A DNA stretch of 64,000 nt, taken from Bradyrhizobium sp. AZCC 2176 (GTDB lineage: Bacteria; Pseudomonadota; Alphaproteobacteria; Rhizobiales; Xanthobacteraceae). Made by a program: the position numbers and the translations under genes. The DNA lies in NCBI RefSeq assembly GCF_036924645.1, contig NZ_JAZHRX010000001.1, forward strand, positions 3,100,001-3,164,000, in the 5' to 3' direction. Below the pieces are notes generated by a model. The model had not been told where the DNA came from. It did not search any database and was given only the letters and a program-made list of their open reading frames with translations. The first letter of the stretch is position 1, and each line of letters opens with the position of its first letter. Below are positions 16,986 through 25,974 of the stretch, one piece after another.

Positions 16986-17276
16986 TTAGGCGAGCCCGTG
17001 GAGCAGGCCGCCGACATCGAGATGGCCGACATCCGCGCTGGCACCGATCAGGGTCGGTGCGGAAACCGAGGTGTCGATACCGTCGAGCCCGGCGGAGAGG
17101 TCGATGCTCGGGCTGGTTTCAATCACCGCGCCGAGATCGAGCGTGTGCGACAGGTCCGCCGTGCCGCTGGCGCTGGCAGAGGTGCTGCCGCTAGCGCTGG
17201 CGTCGCCAAGGACGCCGGTGGCGGTTCCGAGCAGGCCATCGACGGTACCAAGCAGGTTTCCGAGTAGTGCAGCCAT
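16986..17276 (-). CDS. Small Gly/Ser/Leu-rich protein, candidate type I secretion cargo
   Basis: 96 residues from ATG 17276, which has an AGGAG site 8 bases upstream. The protein starts MAALLGNLLGTVDGLLGTA, then TGVLGDASASGSTSASASG, and ends ADVGHLDVGGLLHGLA. It has no signal peptide, no Cys and no charged clusters. It lies 130 bases upstream of the ABC exporter gene on the same strand. The LLG-VDGLLG-TGVLG periodicity resembles the VDGLTGAVSGLL part of the larger protein at 12854-13783, which hints that both are exported by the same machinery. I do not recognise a named family. Confidence 0.6.
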   Translation of the reverse strand: MAALLGNLLGTVDGLLGTATGVLGDASASGSTSASASGTADLSHTLDLGAVIETSPSIDLSAGLDGIDTSVSAPTLIGASADVGHLDVGGLLHGLA

Positions 17277-17468
17277 ATAGTCAACTCCTATGAAGGTTGG
17301 CTGGAATGCGACGAACGTCGCGCTGCACAAAGCCACGGCAGCCGGAAAGGTTGCGGACTCACATGCGGCGTTTTGGTGATGATTTGTTGGGAGCGGAACT
17401 TTCCGGTGTTGCCGGTCGAGCGCGGGCCGACCATGATGTGAAGTTCCGGGAAGGTGTTTGGAAGCTCG

Positions 17469-18713
17469 ATGTCGGAAGAAAATGCGGATGTCGCGGTGCT
17501 CGGTGCGGGCATCGTCGGCGTATCAACTGCCTATGCCGCGCGAGAGCGCGGGATGTCGGTCGTTCTTATCGATCGGCGCGAGCCGGGCAGCGAGACCTCG
17601 TATGGCAATGCCGGCATCATCAGCAGCGGCTCGATAGCGCCGCTCAACAATCCGTCGCTGTGGAAGGCGCTGCCGAAATACCTGACCAATCGCCACGCCG
17701 CCTTGCGCTGGAATCCTCGCTGGGCGGTTCAGAACGCAGGCTGGGTCGCGCGGTTCCTGGCCGATTCGGCTGCGTCGCGTTTCAGGCCGCGCGCGGCCGC
17801 GCTGCATGGGTTGATCGGCGCATCGGCAAAACTGCACCGGGAATGGATCGTGAAGGCGGAAGCCGGGCACCGCATTCGCGAGACCGGCTGGCTGAAAGCA
17901 TGGCGCGGCGAAGCGGTTGCAGCGGCGAAACAGGAGCAGGCCTTGCTCGCCGAATATGGTATCGCCAGTGAGCGGCTCGACCGCCAGGCCATCTCCGCGC
18001 TCGAGCCTGATATCGTGCCCGTTTACAAAGTAGGCCTGCTGCACACACAGACCGCCTCGGTCGATTCGCCTGGCGCGGTGGTCAGGGCCTATGCGCGGAT
18101 GTTCGCGGCTGCCGGCGGCGATATCAGGCAGGCGGACGTCAACGCGATTGTGCCGGACGGCGATCGCTGGCGCGTGGTGCTGGCCGATGGCGAGATTTTT
18201 GCGCGCCATGTCGTGGTCGCGCTGGGACCGTGGTCCGCTGACATGTTGCGGCCGCTCGGCTATCGCGTGCCGCTTGCCTTCGAACGCGGCTACCATCGTG
18301 AATTCAAGCCGAACCCGGCACGCCCGTTGCGGCGTCCGATCTATGACATTGACGGCGGATTCATCATGACGCCGATGGAGCAGGGCATCCGCGTCACCTC
18401 GGGCGTCGAACTGACCGGCCGCGATGCGCCTTCCTCGTTCGCCCAGCTCGATCAGGTCGTTCCGCTCGCGCGCGGGGTGGCCGAATTCGGCGATGCCGTC
18501 GGCGAAACCTGGCGAGGCTCGCGCCCGACGCTGCCCGACAGCCTGCCGATGATCGGTCCGGCGCCTCGGCATGCCGGCCTGTGGCTTGCTTTCGGTAACC
18601 AGCACATCGGCTTCACGACCGGTCCCGCGACCGGCGCCGCCATCGCCGCCATGATCGGCGGCGCGCCGCCGCCTTTCGACGTCACACCGTTCGCGCCGGA
18701 TCGCTACATCTGA
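17469..18713 (+). CDS. FAD-dependent D-amino-acid dehydrogenase-like oxidoreductase (DadA family)
   Basis: 414 residues from the ATG at 17469; a GTG five codons earlier is possible, but GGAAG is well placed for 17469. The dinucleotide-binding fold VLGAGIVGVSTAYAARERG is followed by the DadA-type GSETSYGNAGIISSGSIAPL segment. The C-terminal LPMIGPAPRHAGLWLAFGNQ and HIGFTTGPATG motifs close the FAD site. Members oxidise D-amino acids or related amines and pass electrons to the respiratory chain. No racemase lies nearby, so the substrate is open. The gene is divergent from the small Gly/Ser-rich gene. Confidence 0.88.
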   Translation: MSEENADVAVLGAGIVGVSTAYAARERGMSVVLIDRREPGSETSYGNAGIISSGSIAPLNNPSLWKALPKYLTNRHAALRWNPRWAVQNAGWVARFLADSAASRFRPRAAALHGLIGASAKLHREWIVKAEAGHRIRETGWLKAWRGEAVAAAKQEQALLAEYGIASERLDRQAISALEPDIVPVYKVGLLHTQTASVDSPGAVVRAYARMFAAAGGDIRQADVNAIVPDGDRWRVVLADGEIFARHVVVALGPWSADMLRPLGYRVPLAFERGYHREFKPNPARPLRRPIYDIDGGFIMTPMEQGIRVTSGVELTGRDAPSSFAQLDQVVPLARGVAEFGDAVGETWRGSRPTLPDSLPMIGPAPRHAGLWLAFGNQHIGFTTGPATGAAIAAMIGGAPPPFDVTPFAPDRYI

Positions 18714-18873
18714 CCCGACCAGGGTGGAACACTCTTCGACTCGGTGTCGAAGACGCGTTGCCGCGCCCGACGGCGTCTTCAGTGGTTCCCCGAAGGTCCC
18801 CGAAACAACCCCAAACTGCCGGCGTTATCTTGCAGGTTCATCTTGCAGGCTCGTTAGCATCAGGAGACCAGCC

Positions 18874-19302
18874 ATGCAGGTCCAGGAAATCATGACGCCA
18901 ACGATACGCATCGCGGATCCCAATATGACCATTCGTGACGCCGCAAAGTGCATGAGGGCCGACAACGTTGGCGCCCTGCCGGTCGGCGAAAACGATCGTT
19001 TGATCGGTATGGTCACCGACCGGGATATCGTGGTGCGAGCGGTCGCCGAAGCGCGCTCGCCTGGCAATACGACGGTTCGAGAGGTGATGTCCGAAGGCAT
19101 CTGCTACTGCTTCGGCGATGATGATGCCGAAGCCGCCGCGCAAATCATGGCCACCCATCAAGTGCGGCGCCTGCCTGTTCTCAACCGAAACAAGCGGCTC
19201 GTCGGGGTCATCGCGCTGGCCGACCTCGGCCGCTCGGAGGACGAAGCGGCGCAGGGCGCGCTGAAGGACATCTCGCAGCCGACTGCGAAGGAGCGCCGAT
19301 AA
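18874..19302 (+). CDS. CBS-domain protein
   Basis: 142 residues from ATG 18874 (site CAGGAGA, 7 bases upstream). Two CBS repeats are visible: MTPTIRIADPNMTIRDAA...GALPVGENDRLIGMVTDRDI and VMSEGICYCFGDDDAEAAAQIM...RLPVLNRNKRLVGVIALADL. Such stand-alone pairs bind adenine nucleotides and regulate partner proteins. The C-terminal tail is charged. The frame is open upstream but without similarity. It lies 78 bases before the SDR gene. Confidence 0.9.
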   Translation: MQVQEIMTPTIRIADPNMTIRDAAKCMRADNVGALPVGENDRLIGMVTDRDIVVRAVAEARSPGNTTVREVMSEGICYCFGDDDAEAAAQIMATHQVRRLPVLNRNKRLVGVIALADLGRSEDEAAQGALKDISQPTAKERR

Positions 19303-19380
19303 ACCCGCACTCGCAACTGTGGAACACCGCTTGCGCGACGGAGTTCAAGGCTCGGGTCAACGCAAGCGGAGACAGCAACG

Positions 19381-20259
19381 ATGGCTGGTAGGCTGGAAAG
19401 CAAGATAGCAATCGTGACGGGGGCGGGGACCGGTATTGGCGAAGCCATCGCACACAAATTCGCGAGAGAAGGCGCGAAAGTCGTGGCCGCCGGGTTGCCC
19501 GAGGATCCCGTGGATGACGTCGTCCGGGCGATCCGGGGGCGTGGCGGCGTGGCCGAATCCTTTCTCGGCGATCTGGCGGATGAAGTAGACGCCCAGGCCT
19601 GCGTCGCTCTGGCGGCGGATGTATTTGGCAAGATCGACATTCTCATTAACAACGCCGGTGTGTTTCCTGAAATCGCCGAATGCCAGGATCATTCCGTCGA
19701 GATGTTCGATTATGTTATCCGGAACAACATCCGTTCCGCGTTCCTGATGACCAAGTTCGCGCTGCCGCATCTTCGACGTTCGCGCGGTGTCGTGATCTCG
19801 ACCGGTTCGGAAGCCGGCGAGATCGGCGAGCCGATGGCGGCGCCCTATGGCGGCTCCAAGGGCTTTCTCCACGCCTTCATGCGCGGCGTCGCCTACGAGC
19901 AGGGCAAGTACGGCGTGCGTGCGCTTTGCGTGTGCCCGGGCCCGATCGACACGGCCTGGACGCACAAGGAGACGGGACCAATGGATGCGCAAATGGAAAA
20001 GCAGACCGTTGCCGGCACCGTACTCGGCCGGCGCGGCACGCCCGAGGAGATGGCCAATGTATTCGCCTTCGCCGCCTCGGATGAAGCGAGTTTCCTGACG
20101 GGAGCCCTGATGTTCGCCGACGGCGGAACTACGATTGCAAAAGGCGGCCCGGGAGAAATGGCAAAAAGCTTTGTCAGAGAGCAGCCAAAGCCGACGCTCG
20201 ACCTCAGGCACTCGCATGACGGCATGAAAGGCAAACCTGCCGGGAATCGCATGCACTAG
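19381..20259 (+). CDS. Short-chain dehydrogenase/reductase
   Basis: 292 residues, classical SDR. The cofactor motif is TGAGTGIG at residues 13-20, the structural motif NNAG at 90-93, and the catalytic set is Ser140 region with Tyr156-x3-Lys160 (APYGGSK). The CPGPIDTAW segment and the C-terminal FLTGALMFADGG strand also fit. The tail of about 35 residues after ADGGTTIAKGG is longer than usual. The substrate is unknown. It shares a strand with the CBS gene and the esterase/phosphoribosyltransferase pair; such mixtures of stress-type genes occur in rhizobia. Confidence 0.9.
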   Translation: MAGRLESKIAIVTGAGTGIGEAIAHKFAREGAKVVAAGLPEDPVDDVVRAIRGRGGVAESFLGDLADEVDAQACVALAADVFGKIDILINNAGVFPEIAECQDHSVEMFDYVIRNNIRSAFLMTKFALPHLRRSRGVVISTGSEAGEIGEPMAAPYGGSKGFLHAFMRGVAYEQGKYGVRALCVCPGPIDTAWTHKETGPMDAQMEKQTVAGTVLGRRGTPEEMANVFAFAASDEASFLTGALMFADGGTTIAKGGPGEMAKSFVREQPKPTLDLRHSHDGMKGKPAGNRMH

Positions 20260-20415
20260 AGGACTGCATACGACGTCTTCCGCCCCGGGGTTCCGACCTC
20301 TGTTCGTTCCGGACAGCCATTTTTTGAATTTCTTCGGAACGTAACCGCACCTTGCGAGTTATCGAGGTAAGGAGCAGGTAACCTTCAATCAATAAGAAGG
20401 TGAATGCTCCGAAAG

Positions 20416-20459
20416 CCCCGTCATCCCGCTAAAATGCGGATGGCGGGGTTTCTCTTTTT
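20416..20459 (+). terminator. Probable intrinsic terminator
   Basis: A GC-rich stem (CCCCGTCATCCCGC with GCGGATGGCGGGG) around a TAAAAT loop is followed by TTTCTCTTTTT. It lies 156 bases after the SDR stop and 200 before the esterase gene. The remaining sequence in the 400-base gap shows no gene. Confidence 0.75.
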
Positions 20460-20660
20460 GAGGCTCGGTTTCGTCGTGCTGATGAAACACGGCATCTGCC
20501 GGCATCGGTTCCGGCCAATCTCTGGAACGCTCAACGGAAGTCCGGGTTGTTTCGGTGCAGCAGGCAGGCCGGACCGGCAGCGCCTGCCGCAGGGTCGAGC
20601 GGCGCCGGATGCGCGATTTTCTCTGCGATCGGCAATCTCGAGCCATTGGAGATCCGAGCC

Positions 20661-21999
20661 ATGGCCGGCTTGACGCCCAGCGAACGAGCCCGTGAACAAA
20701 GCCAGGCATCGCTCACCGAGATATTGCGCCGTCATGGCGAAAGCCTGCCGGCGCCCGAGTGCGCCGGTGAATTCGGCACCCTGTTCGCCCGTTTCGGTGA
20801 CGCCCGGATCGTGCTGCTCGGGGAAGCGACCCATGGCAGCTCGGAGTTCTATCGAGCGCGCGCCGCCATTACCCGCGAACTGGTACAGCATCACGGATTC
20901 TCCATTATCGCCGTCGAGGCGGATTGGCCGGACGCGGCGCGCATCGATCGCCATGTGCGCCATCACAAGCGCGCGAGCGGGAAAGGCGCGGCATTTGCGC
21001 GTTTTCCGACCTGGATGTGGCGCAATGCCGAAGTGGGGGAATTCGTCGACTGGCTGCGGGCCCACAACGGCAATCTGCCGCCGGAGCGGCGCGTCTCGTT
21101 CCACGGGCTCGACGTCTACAGCCTCGGCGCTTCCATTACCGCGGTGCTTGAATATCTCGACCGCGTCGACCCGGTCGCGGCCAGTGCAGCGCGCCGCCGC
21201 TACGGCTGCCTGACGCCGTGGCAGGACGAGCCGGCCGCTTATGGCCGCGCCGTCCTGTATGGCCACCGCGATACTTGCGAGGACGAGGCGGTGGCGCAAC
21301 TCACCGAGCTCTTGCGCCGTCGCCTGGCCTATAGTGCGGCGGACGGCGATGACTTCTTCGACGCGGTCCAGAACGCCCGGATCGTTCGCGCAGCCGAGCA
21401 TTACTACCGCATCATGTATCACGGCTTGCGGGAATCCTGGAATTTGCGCGACCGGCACATGTTCGACACCTTGCAGGCGCTGCTTCAGCGCGACGCCGGT
21501 GCGAAGGCGGTCGTCTGGGCCCACAATTCTCACATTGGCAATGCCGCCGCTACGGCCATGGGTTGGCAGGGTGAGTTCAACATCGGCGAACTTTGCCGCA
21601 CCGCCTATGGGGATGCCGCGGTCCTGATCGGCTTTGGCACCGATCGCGGCACGGTCGCCGCGGCGAGTGATTGGGACGCGCGGATGCAGGTCAAGACCGT
21701 GCTTCCGGCGCGCCCTGACAGCTACGAATATGCCTTCCGGAAAACGGGATTGGCTCGCACGCTCACCGACTGGCGCGCCCTGGCCCGTCGCGAACTCGTC
21801 GAGGCGCTGTCAACCGATGCTGGAGCGGGCGATCGGCGTCATTTACCGGCCGGAAAGCGAGCTCACCAGCCACTATTTCCAGGCGGTCCTTGCCGAGCAG
21901 TTCGATGCCTATGTGTGGTTCGAGAAGACGCGCGCGGTGACGCCGCTGCCCGCCCGGCATGAGCAAGGCCTGCCGGAAACGTATCCATTCGGGCTTTAG
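20661..21999 (+). pseudogene. Erythromycin esterase-family hydrolase, frameshifted near 21810
   Basis: The main frame starts at ATG 20661 (MAGLTPSERAREQ) and covers most of an erythromycin-esterase-family protein: LLGEATHGSSEFY, the FSIIAVEADWPDAARID segment, RRVSFHGLDVYS and AVVWAHNSHIGNA. After LARRELVEAL at about 21809 it turns into unrelated Arg/Gly-rich sequence and stops at 21962. The expected family C-terminus, PMLERAIGVIYRPESEL, then FDAYVWFEKTRAVTPL and LPETYPFGL, continues in the +1 frame to the stop at 21999. Skipping one base at 21810 joins the two cleanly (EALQPMLERAIG). So this is either a recent frameshift or a single-base assembly error. Family members hydrolyse macrolide esters or have unknown substrates; this subgroup is often paired with the following phosphoribosyltransferase. 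Confidence 0.85.
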
Positions 22000-22035
22000 A
22001 CATAACAGTCTGTCGCTCGCAAAGGAGCGCCCAAG

Positions 22036-22779
22036 ATGATTGGACAGGACAGCTTCAGCGATCGACGCGAGGCCGGACGCCAGCTCGCAGCGGCGCTCGC
22101 GCACTTCCGTGACGCCAATCCGTTGATTCTCGCGCTGCCGCGCGGTGGCGTTCCCGTCGCGTTCGAGGTCGCAAAGTCGCTCGCCGCGCCGCTCGACCTC
22201 CTGCTGGTGCGCAAGATCGGCGCGCCCGGGCATGAGGAGCTCGGTATCGGTGCCGTGGTGGACGGCCGGAACCCGCAACTTGTGCTCAATTGGGAGGTCG
22301 TCGACATGGTCGCTCCGCCGCCGGGCTACATCGCCGCGGAACAGAAGCGGCAACTCGCCGAAATCGAACGTCGTCGACTTCTCTATCGCGGCGAGCAGCC
22401 GGCCGCCGATACCAGCGGGCGCACCGTTATCGTGGTCGACGATGGCATCGCTACCGGCGGAACGGTGAAGGCGGCGCTGCGAGGCGTGCGACAAAGCCGG
22501 CCGGGGCGCCTCGTTCTCGCCGTGCCGGTCGCTCCGCGGGACAGTCTCGATGAAGTCGCGACGGAATGTGACGAGGTCGTGTGTCTCCTGAGCCCCGATC
22601 CGTTCTACGCCGTCGGTGCGTACTACGCCGACTTTGCCCAGACGACCGACGAAGAGGTGATCCGGCTGCTCAAGGAAGCGCAGCAGATGAGCCATTCAAA
22701 GCTCGACGCAAATCGACCAAAATCGGCAGGGCCCTCGGCTCGAGGCGGCAGCAAACCGCTTGCCGGCCAACGGCGTTGA
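22036..22779 (+). CDS. Phosphoribosyltransferase-domain protein
   Basis: 247 residues. The PRPP-binding motif VIVVDDGIATGGT is near residue 133-145, preceded by ALPRGGVPVAFEVA and LLVRKIGAPGHEELGIGAV, the usual layout of the stand-alone PRTase subgroup. The C-terminal 25 residues are Lys/Ser/Gly-rich (KSAGPSARGGSKPLAG). It lies 36 bases after the esterase-like gene, an association seen repeatedly in actinobacteria and proteobacteria, sometimes as one fused protein. The substrate is not known. Confidence 0.88.
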   Translation: MIGQDSFSDRREAGRQLAAALAHFRDANPLILALPRGGVPVAFEVAKSLAAPLDLLLVRKIGAPGHEELGIGAVVDGRNPQLVLNWEVVDMVAPPPGYIAAEQKRQLAEIERRRLLYRGEQPAADTSGRTVIVVDDGIATGGTVKAALRGVRQSRPGRLVLAVPVAPRDSLDEVATECDEVVCLLSPDPFYAVGAYYADFAQTTDEEVIRLLKEAQQMSHSKLDANRPKSAGPSARGGSKPLAGQRR

Positions 22780-23085
22780 ATGCGCTTCATTTTTTGATTG
22801 CGAAAAGCCTCACCCGGATCAGGTGCCGGAGCTACTCTGCTGGCATGCACATTGCATCTGCTTCGATGCATTCGTTTCAAATGCGGCGGCACGAGTGCAC
22901 GATCATGCCGCCTTCGCTCAACGTCCAGCTTCGAATCGATCTTTGCCGAAGCCAACATTCCGGATCCCCCGCACGGTGCACGAAATTTCGTCGCCTCCCT
23001 TGCATGGAGCAATAGTTTGATGACACCGTTGCGCTTGCTTCGGGGATGGCGGCCGGCCAGTGATCGCGCGTTCCGGGTCGCTAGA

Positions 23086-23138
23086 GCGTTTTCCAGCGAA
23101 GTGGAGACCGGTTCGCGTCAAGAAAACGCGTCAAATCA
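23086..23138 (+). repeat. 53-base dispersed repeat, copy 1
   Basis: Begins GCGTTTTCCAGCGAAGTGGA and ends AAAACGCGTCAAATCA. A second copy at 44171-44223 in the same orientation differs by one base. The ends GCGTTTTC and GAAAACGC (23122-23129) are reverse complements, so the element can fold. It is non-coding in this copy. Confidence 0.85.
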
Positions 23139-23143
23139 AAAAT

Positions 23144-23186
23144 CTAGAGCCCCGTTCCGATTCTATCGGAACGGAACAGGCTCTAG
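23144..23186. repeat. Hairpin next to the 53-base repeat
   Basis: CTAGAGCC at 23144-23151 pairs with GGCTCTAG at 23179-23186, and an inner GTTCCGAT/ATCGGAAC pair surrounds a short loop. It immediately follows the dispersed repeat and ends 15 bases before the first permease gene. No T-run follows. Confidence 0.65.
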
Positions 23187-23201
23187 TGGAGCCTTTGTTA
23201 T

Positions 23202-24119
23202 ATGTTGCGTCTGATTGCCCGGCGTCTTGTCATCGGTGTGCTGGTTGCGCTCACCGTGATGACGCTCGCGTTCCTGCTGACGCGGCTGTCGGGCGACCTT
23301 GCGGTTTCAATCGCGGGCCCGTCGGCAACGCAGGCCGACGTCGAAATCGTGCGCAAGGCCTACGGCCTCGATCGTCCGCTTTATGTCCAGTTCTTCGCCT
23401 GGACCGGCCGAGCCATGGTCGGCGATTTCGGCCAGAGCTATTTCTTCAAGGACAGCGTGGCGAACCTGATCCAGAAGCGCCTGCCGATCACGGTCACGCT
23501 CGGCCTCGTCGGCCTGAGCCTTGCGTTGGTCATCTCGATTCCACTCGGCATCCTCGCGGCGCTGCGCGAAAATACCTGGGTCGACCGCAGCGTCACCCTG
23601 TTCACGATGGTGGGGCAGGCGGTGCCGAGCTTCTGGCTCGCCTTGATCCTGATGATCGTGCTCGGCCTGCAGCTCGGCATCCTGCCGATCTCGGGTACCG
23701 GCACCTGGCAGCATTTCGTGATGCCGGGGATCGTGCTCGCCTTTACGGCGATCCCGGCGCTGACGCGGCTGACGCGCTCGGGAATGATCGAGGCGATGGC
23801 CTCTGACTACATCCGCACCGCGCGCGCAAAAGGCCTGTCGCGGGCGCGCATCATCTTCAAGCATGCGCTGCGCAATGCCGCGATCCCTGTCGTGTCGATT
23901 GCCGCGGTCCAGCTCGGCTTCATGCTGGGCGGCTCGATCGTCATCGAGACGGTGTTTGCGCTGCATGGCGTCGGCTATCTCGGCTGGGAGAGCATCGCCA
24001 AGAATGATTTTCCCGTCGTGCAGGCAGTAGTGCTGGTGCTTGCCGTGTTCTATATCGGCCTCACGCTGCTGGCCGACATTCTCAATGCACTGCTCGATCC
24101 GAGGTTGCGCACGGGATGA
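23202..24119 (+). CDS. ABC transporter permease, dipeptide/oligopeptide type (DppB-like)
   Basis: 305 residues. The first helix (LIARRLVIGVLVALTVMTLAFLL region) is followed by a periplasmic loop and five further helices. The RLPITVTLGLVGLSLALVIS segment and the cytoplasmic ASDYIRTARAKGLS (EAA-type) motif identify the DppB/OppB family. It forms the first half of the membrane channel with the next gene, which overlaps by four bases. No nickel or other specific substrate can be read from the sequence. Confidence 0.93.
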   Translation: MLRLIARRLVIGVLVALTVMTLAFLLTRLSGDLAVSIAGPSATQADVEIVRKAYGLDRPLYVQFFAWTGRAMVGDFGQSYFFKDSVANLIQKRLPITVTLGLVGLSLALVISIPLGILAALRENTWVDRSVTLFTMVGQAVPSFWLALILMIVLGLQLGILPISGTGTWQHFVMPGIVLAFTAIPALTRLTRSGMIEAMASDYIRTARAKGLSRARIIFKHALRNAAIPVVSIAAVQLGFMLGGSIVIETVFALHGVGYLGWESIAKNDFPVVQAVVLVLAVFYIGLTLLADILNALLDPRLRTG

Positions 24120-24997
24120 GCGAGCCGATTTCCATTCAGGCGCCGCAGCCTTCGAGCACAGGTAGCTCGCGCATCGGCACCGCCGGCTTTGCGATCGGGA
24201 TCGCCATCGTCGGGCTCATCGTCGCAGCCGCGGTGGTCGGCAACGCGCTGGTGCCGCAGGACCCGTTCATTCAGGATCTCGGCAACCGTCTCAAGCCGCC
24301 GTTCTGGATGGAGGGCAGCCAGGCGGGGCACCTGCTCGGCACCGACCAGCTCGGGCGGGACTATCTGGCGCGGCTGGTCTATGGCGCGCGCATTTCACTG
24401 CTGATCGGCGTCATGACCGTGATCACATCGGGCCTGATCGGCATCACGCTTGGCGTGCTCGGCGGCTTCTTCGGCGGCCGCGTCGATGATGTCGTGCTGT
24501 TCGCCATCACGACGCGATTGTCGATCCCCGTCGTGCTGGTCGCGCTGGCGGTGGTCGGGCTGATGGGCTCGGGCCTCGGGCTCGTGGTCGCGACGCTGGG
24601 GCTCCTGTTGTGGGATCGGTTTGCCGTTGTCGCGCGCGCGACCACCATGCAGGTCCGCAACCACGACTATGTCAGCGCCGCCTGGTGCGCCGGCGCTTCG
24701 ATGCCGCATATCCTGATCAAGGAGATTTTGCCGAACATCGCGAGCCATCTTGCCGTGGTGGCCACGCTGGAGATGGCGCTGGCGATCCTGCTCGAAGCCG
24801 CTCTGTCGTTCCTTGGCCTCGGCGTGCCGCCGCCGCTGCCGTCCTGGGGACTGATGATCGCCGAGGGCAAGGACTACATGTTCTTTTCGCCCTGGGTGAT
24901 CATGATCCCGGGAGTCGCGCTGGCCGTTCTGGTGCTCGGCATCAATCTGGTCGGCGACGGACTACGCAATCTGCTCGGCGCGGAGCGGCTGCGATGA
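24116..24997 (+). CDS. ABC transporter permease, dipeptide/oligopeptide type (DppC-like)
   Basis: 293 residues with six membrane helices. The N-terminal cytoplasmic part precedes AGFAIGIAIVGLIVAAAVVG, and the HLLGTDQLGRDYLARLVYGARISL motif is the DppC/OppC signature. An EAA-type loop reads HDYVSAAWCAGAS. The start overlaps the previous gene (ATGA), and its end overlaps the next by four bases. It pairs with the DppB-like subunit. Confidence 0.93.
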   Translation: MSEPISIQAPQPSSTGSSRIGTAGFAIGIAIVGLIVAAAVVGNALVPQDPFIQDLGNRLKPPFWMEGSQAGHLLGTDQLGRDYLARLVYGARISLLIGVMTVITSGLIGITLGVLGGFFGGRVDDVVLFAITTRLSIPVVLVALAVVGLMGSGLGLVVATLGLLLWDRFAVVARATTMQVRNHDYVSAAWCAGASMPHILIKEILPNIASHLAVVATLEMALAILLEAALSFLGLGVPPPLPSWGLMIAEGKDYMFFSPWVIMIPGVALAVLVLGINLVGDGLRNLLGAERLR

Positions 24998-25974
24998 GCG
25001 CGCTGCTGGAGGTCGAAGAACTGCAGGTGACGTTCGGCGGCCGCACCGCGGCGGTCCGCGGCGCCTCGTTCCGGGTCGAGAAGGGCGAGACCCATTGCCT
25101 GGTCGGCGAATCCGGCTGCGGCAAGTCGGTGACGGCGCTCGCGGTGATGAGCCTGCTCGCGCGCGGCGGCCACCGTTCGGCGAAACATATGAGCTTTGCC
25201 GGCACCAACTTGCTGTCGCTGTCGGACCGCGAGATGGCGCGGCTGCGCGGCAATCGCATGGCGATGATCTTCCAGGAGCCGATGACCAGCCTCAACCCGG
25301 CGTTTACGATCGGCTCGCAGATGGCGGAGGTGCTGACGCGCCACAAGGGCGGCTCACGCGCCGTAGCGCTTGACCGCGCCGCCGAACTGATGGGCCGCGT
25401 CGGCATCACGGCGCCTGGCATGCGGCTCGGCCAGTTCCCGCACCAGCTCTCGGGCGGCTTGCGCCAGCGCGTGATGATCGCGATGGCTCTGATGTGCGAT
25501 CCTGAACTACTGATCGCCGACGAGCCGACCACCGCGCTCGACGTCACCGTGCAGGCGCAGATCCTGCGGCTGCTCGCCAACCTCAAGCGCGAGTTCGGCC
25601 TGTCCATTCTTTTGATCACCCACGACCTCGGCATCGTCGCGCGCGTCGCCGACCATGTGTCGGTCATGTATGCCGGCGAGGTGGTGGAGCGCGCGCCGAC
25701 TGCGGAACTGTTCCGCGCGCCGCAGCACCCCTACACGCGCGGCCTGCTGTCTTGCGTGCCGGTGCCGGGCCGGGTGCAGCGCGACCGGCCGCTCGGCTCG
25801 ATTCCCGGCGTGGTGCCGGCGATCGGGGCGGGCTTCGTCGGCTGCGCCTTTCGCTCGCGCTGCGCCCACGCCGATGAGACCTGCACGGGCGCGATTCCGC
25901 GGCGGCCGGCGGGCGATGCGCACGATTATCTTTGCCGGCTCGAGCCGGACTGGGCGGAGCTGCAACCCGCATGA
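24994..25974 (+). CDS. ABC transporter ATP-binding protein, dipeptide/oligopeptide type (DppD-like)
   Basis: 326 residues from ATG 24994 (MSALLEVEELQVTFGG), chosen because it overlaps the permease stop by four bases; the frame is open for 128 codons more upstream. Walker A GESGCGKS, signature LSGGLRQRVMIAMAL and Walker B LLIADEPTTALD are present. The C-terminal oligopeptide/dipeptide domain carries the Cys pattern CAFRSRCAHADETC that in related transporters can bind an iron-sulfur cluster. Confidence 0.93.
   Translation: MSALLEVEELQVTFGGRTAAVRGASFRVEKGETHCLVGESGCGKSVTALAVMSLLARGGHRSAKHMSFAGTNLLSLSDREMARLRGNRMAMIFQEPMTSLNPAFTIGSQMAEVLTRHKGGSRAVALDRAAELMGRVGITAPGMRLGQFPHQLSGGLRQRVMIAMALMCDPELLIADEPTTALDVTVQAQILRLLANLKREFGLSILLITHDLGIVARVADHVSVMYAGEVVERAPTAELFRAPQHPYTRGLLSCVPVPGRVQRDRPLGSIPGVVPAIGAGFVGCAFRSRCAHADETCTGAIPRRPAGDAHDYLCRLEPDWAELQPA

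Larger units (their letters stand above)
22780..23201. other. Intergenic region before the peptide-type ABC operon
   Basis: About 420 bases. It contains the 53-base repeat (23086-23138) and a following hairpin (23144-23186). The first 300 bases contain no supportable gene. The promoter for the ABC operon must lie here; the hairpin ends only 15 bases before the first gene, so it could affect leader structure. Confidence 0.5.
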
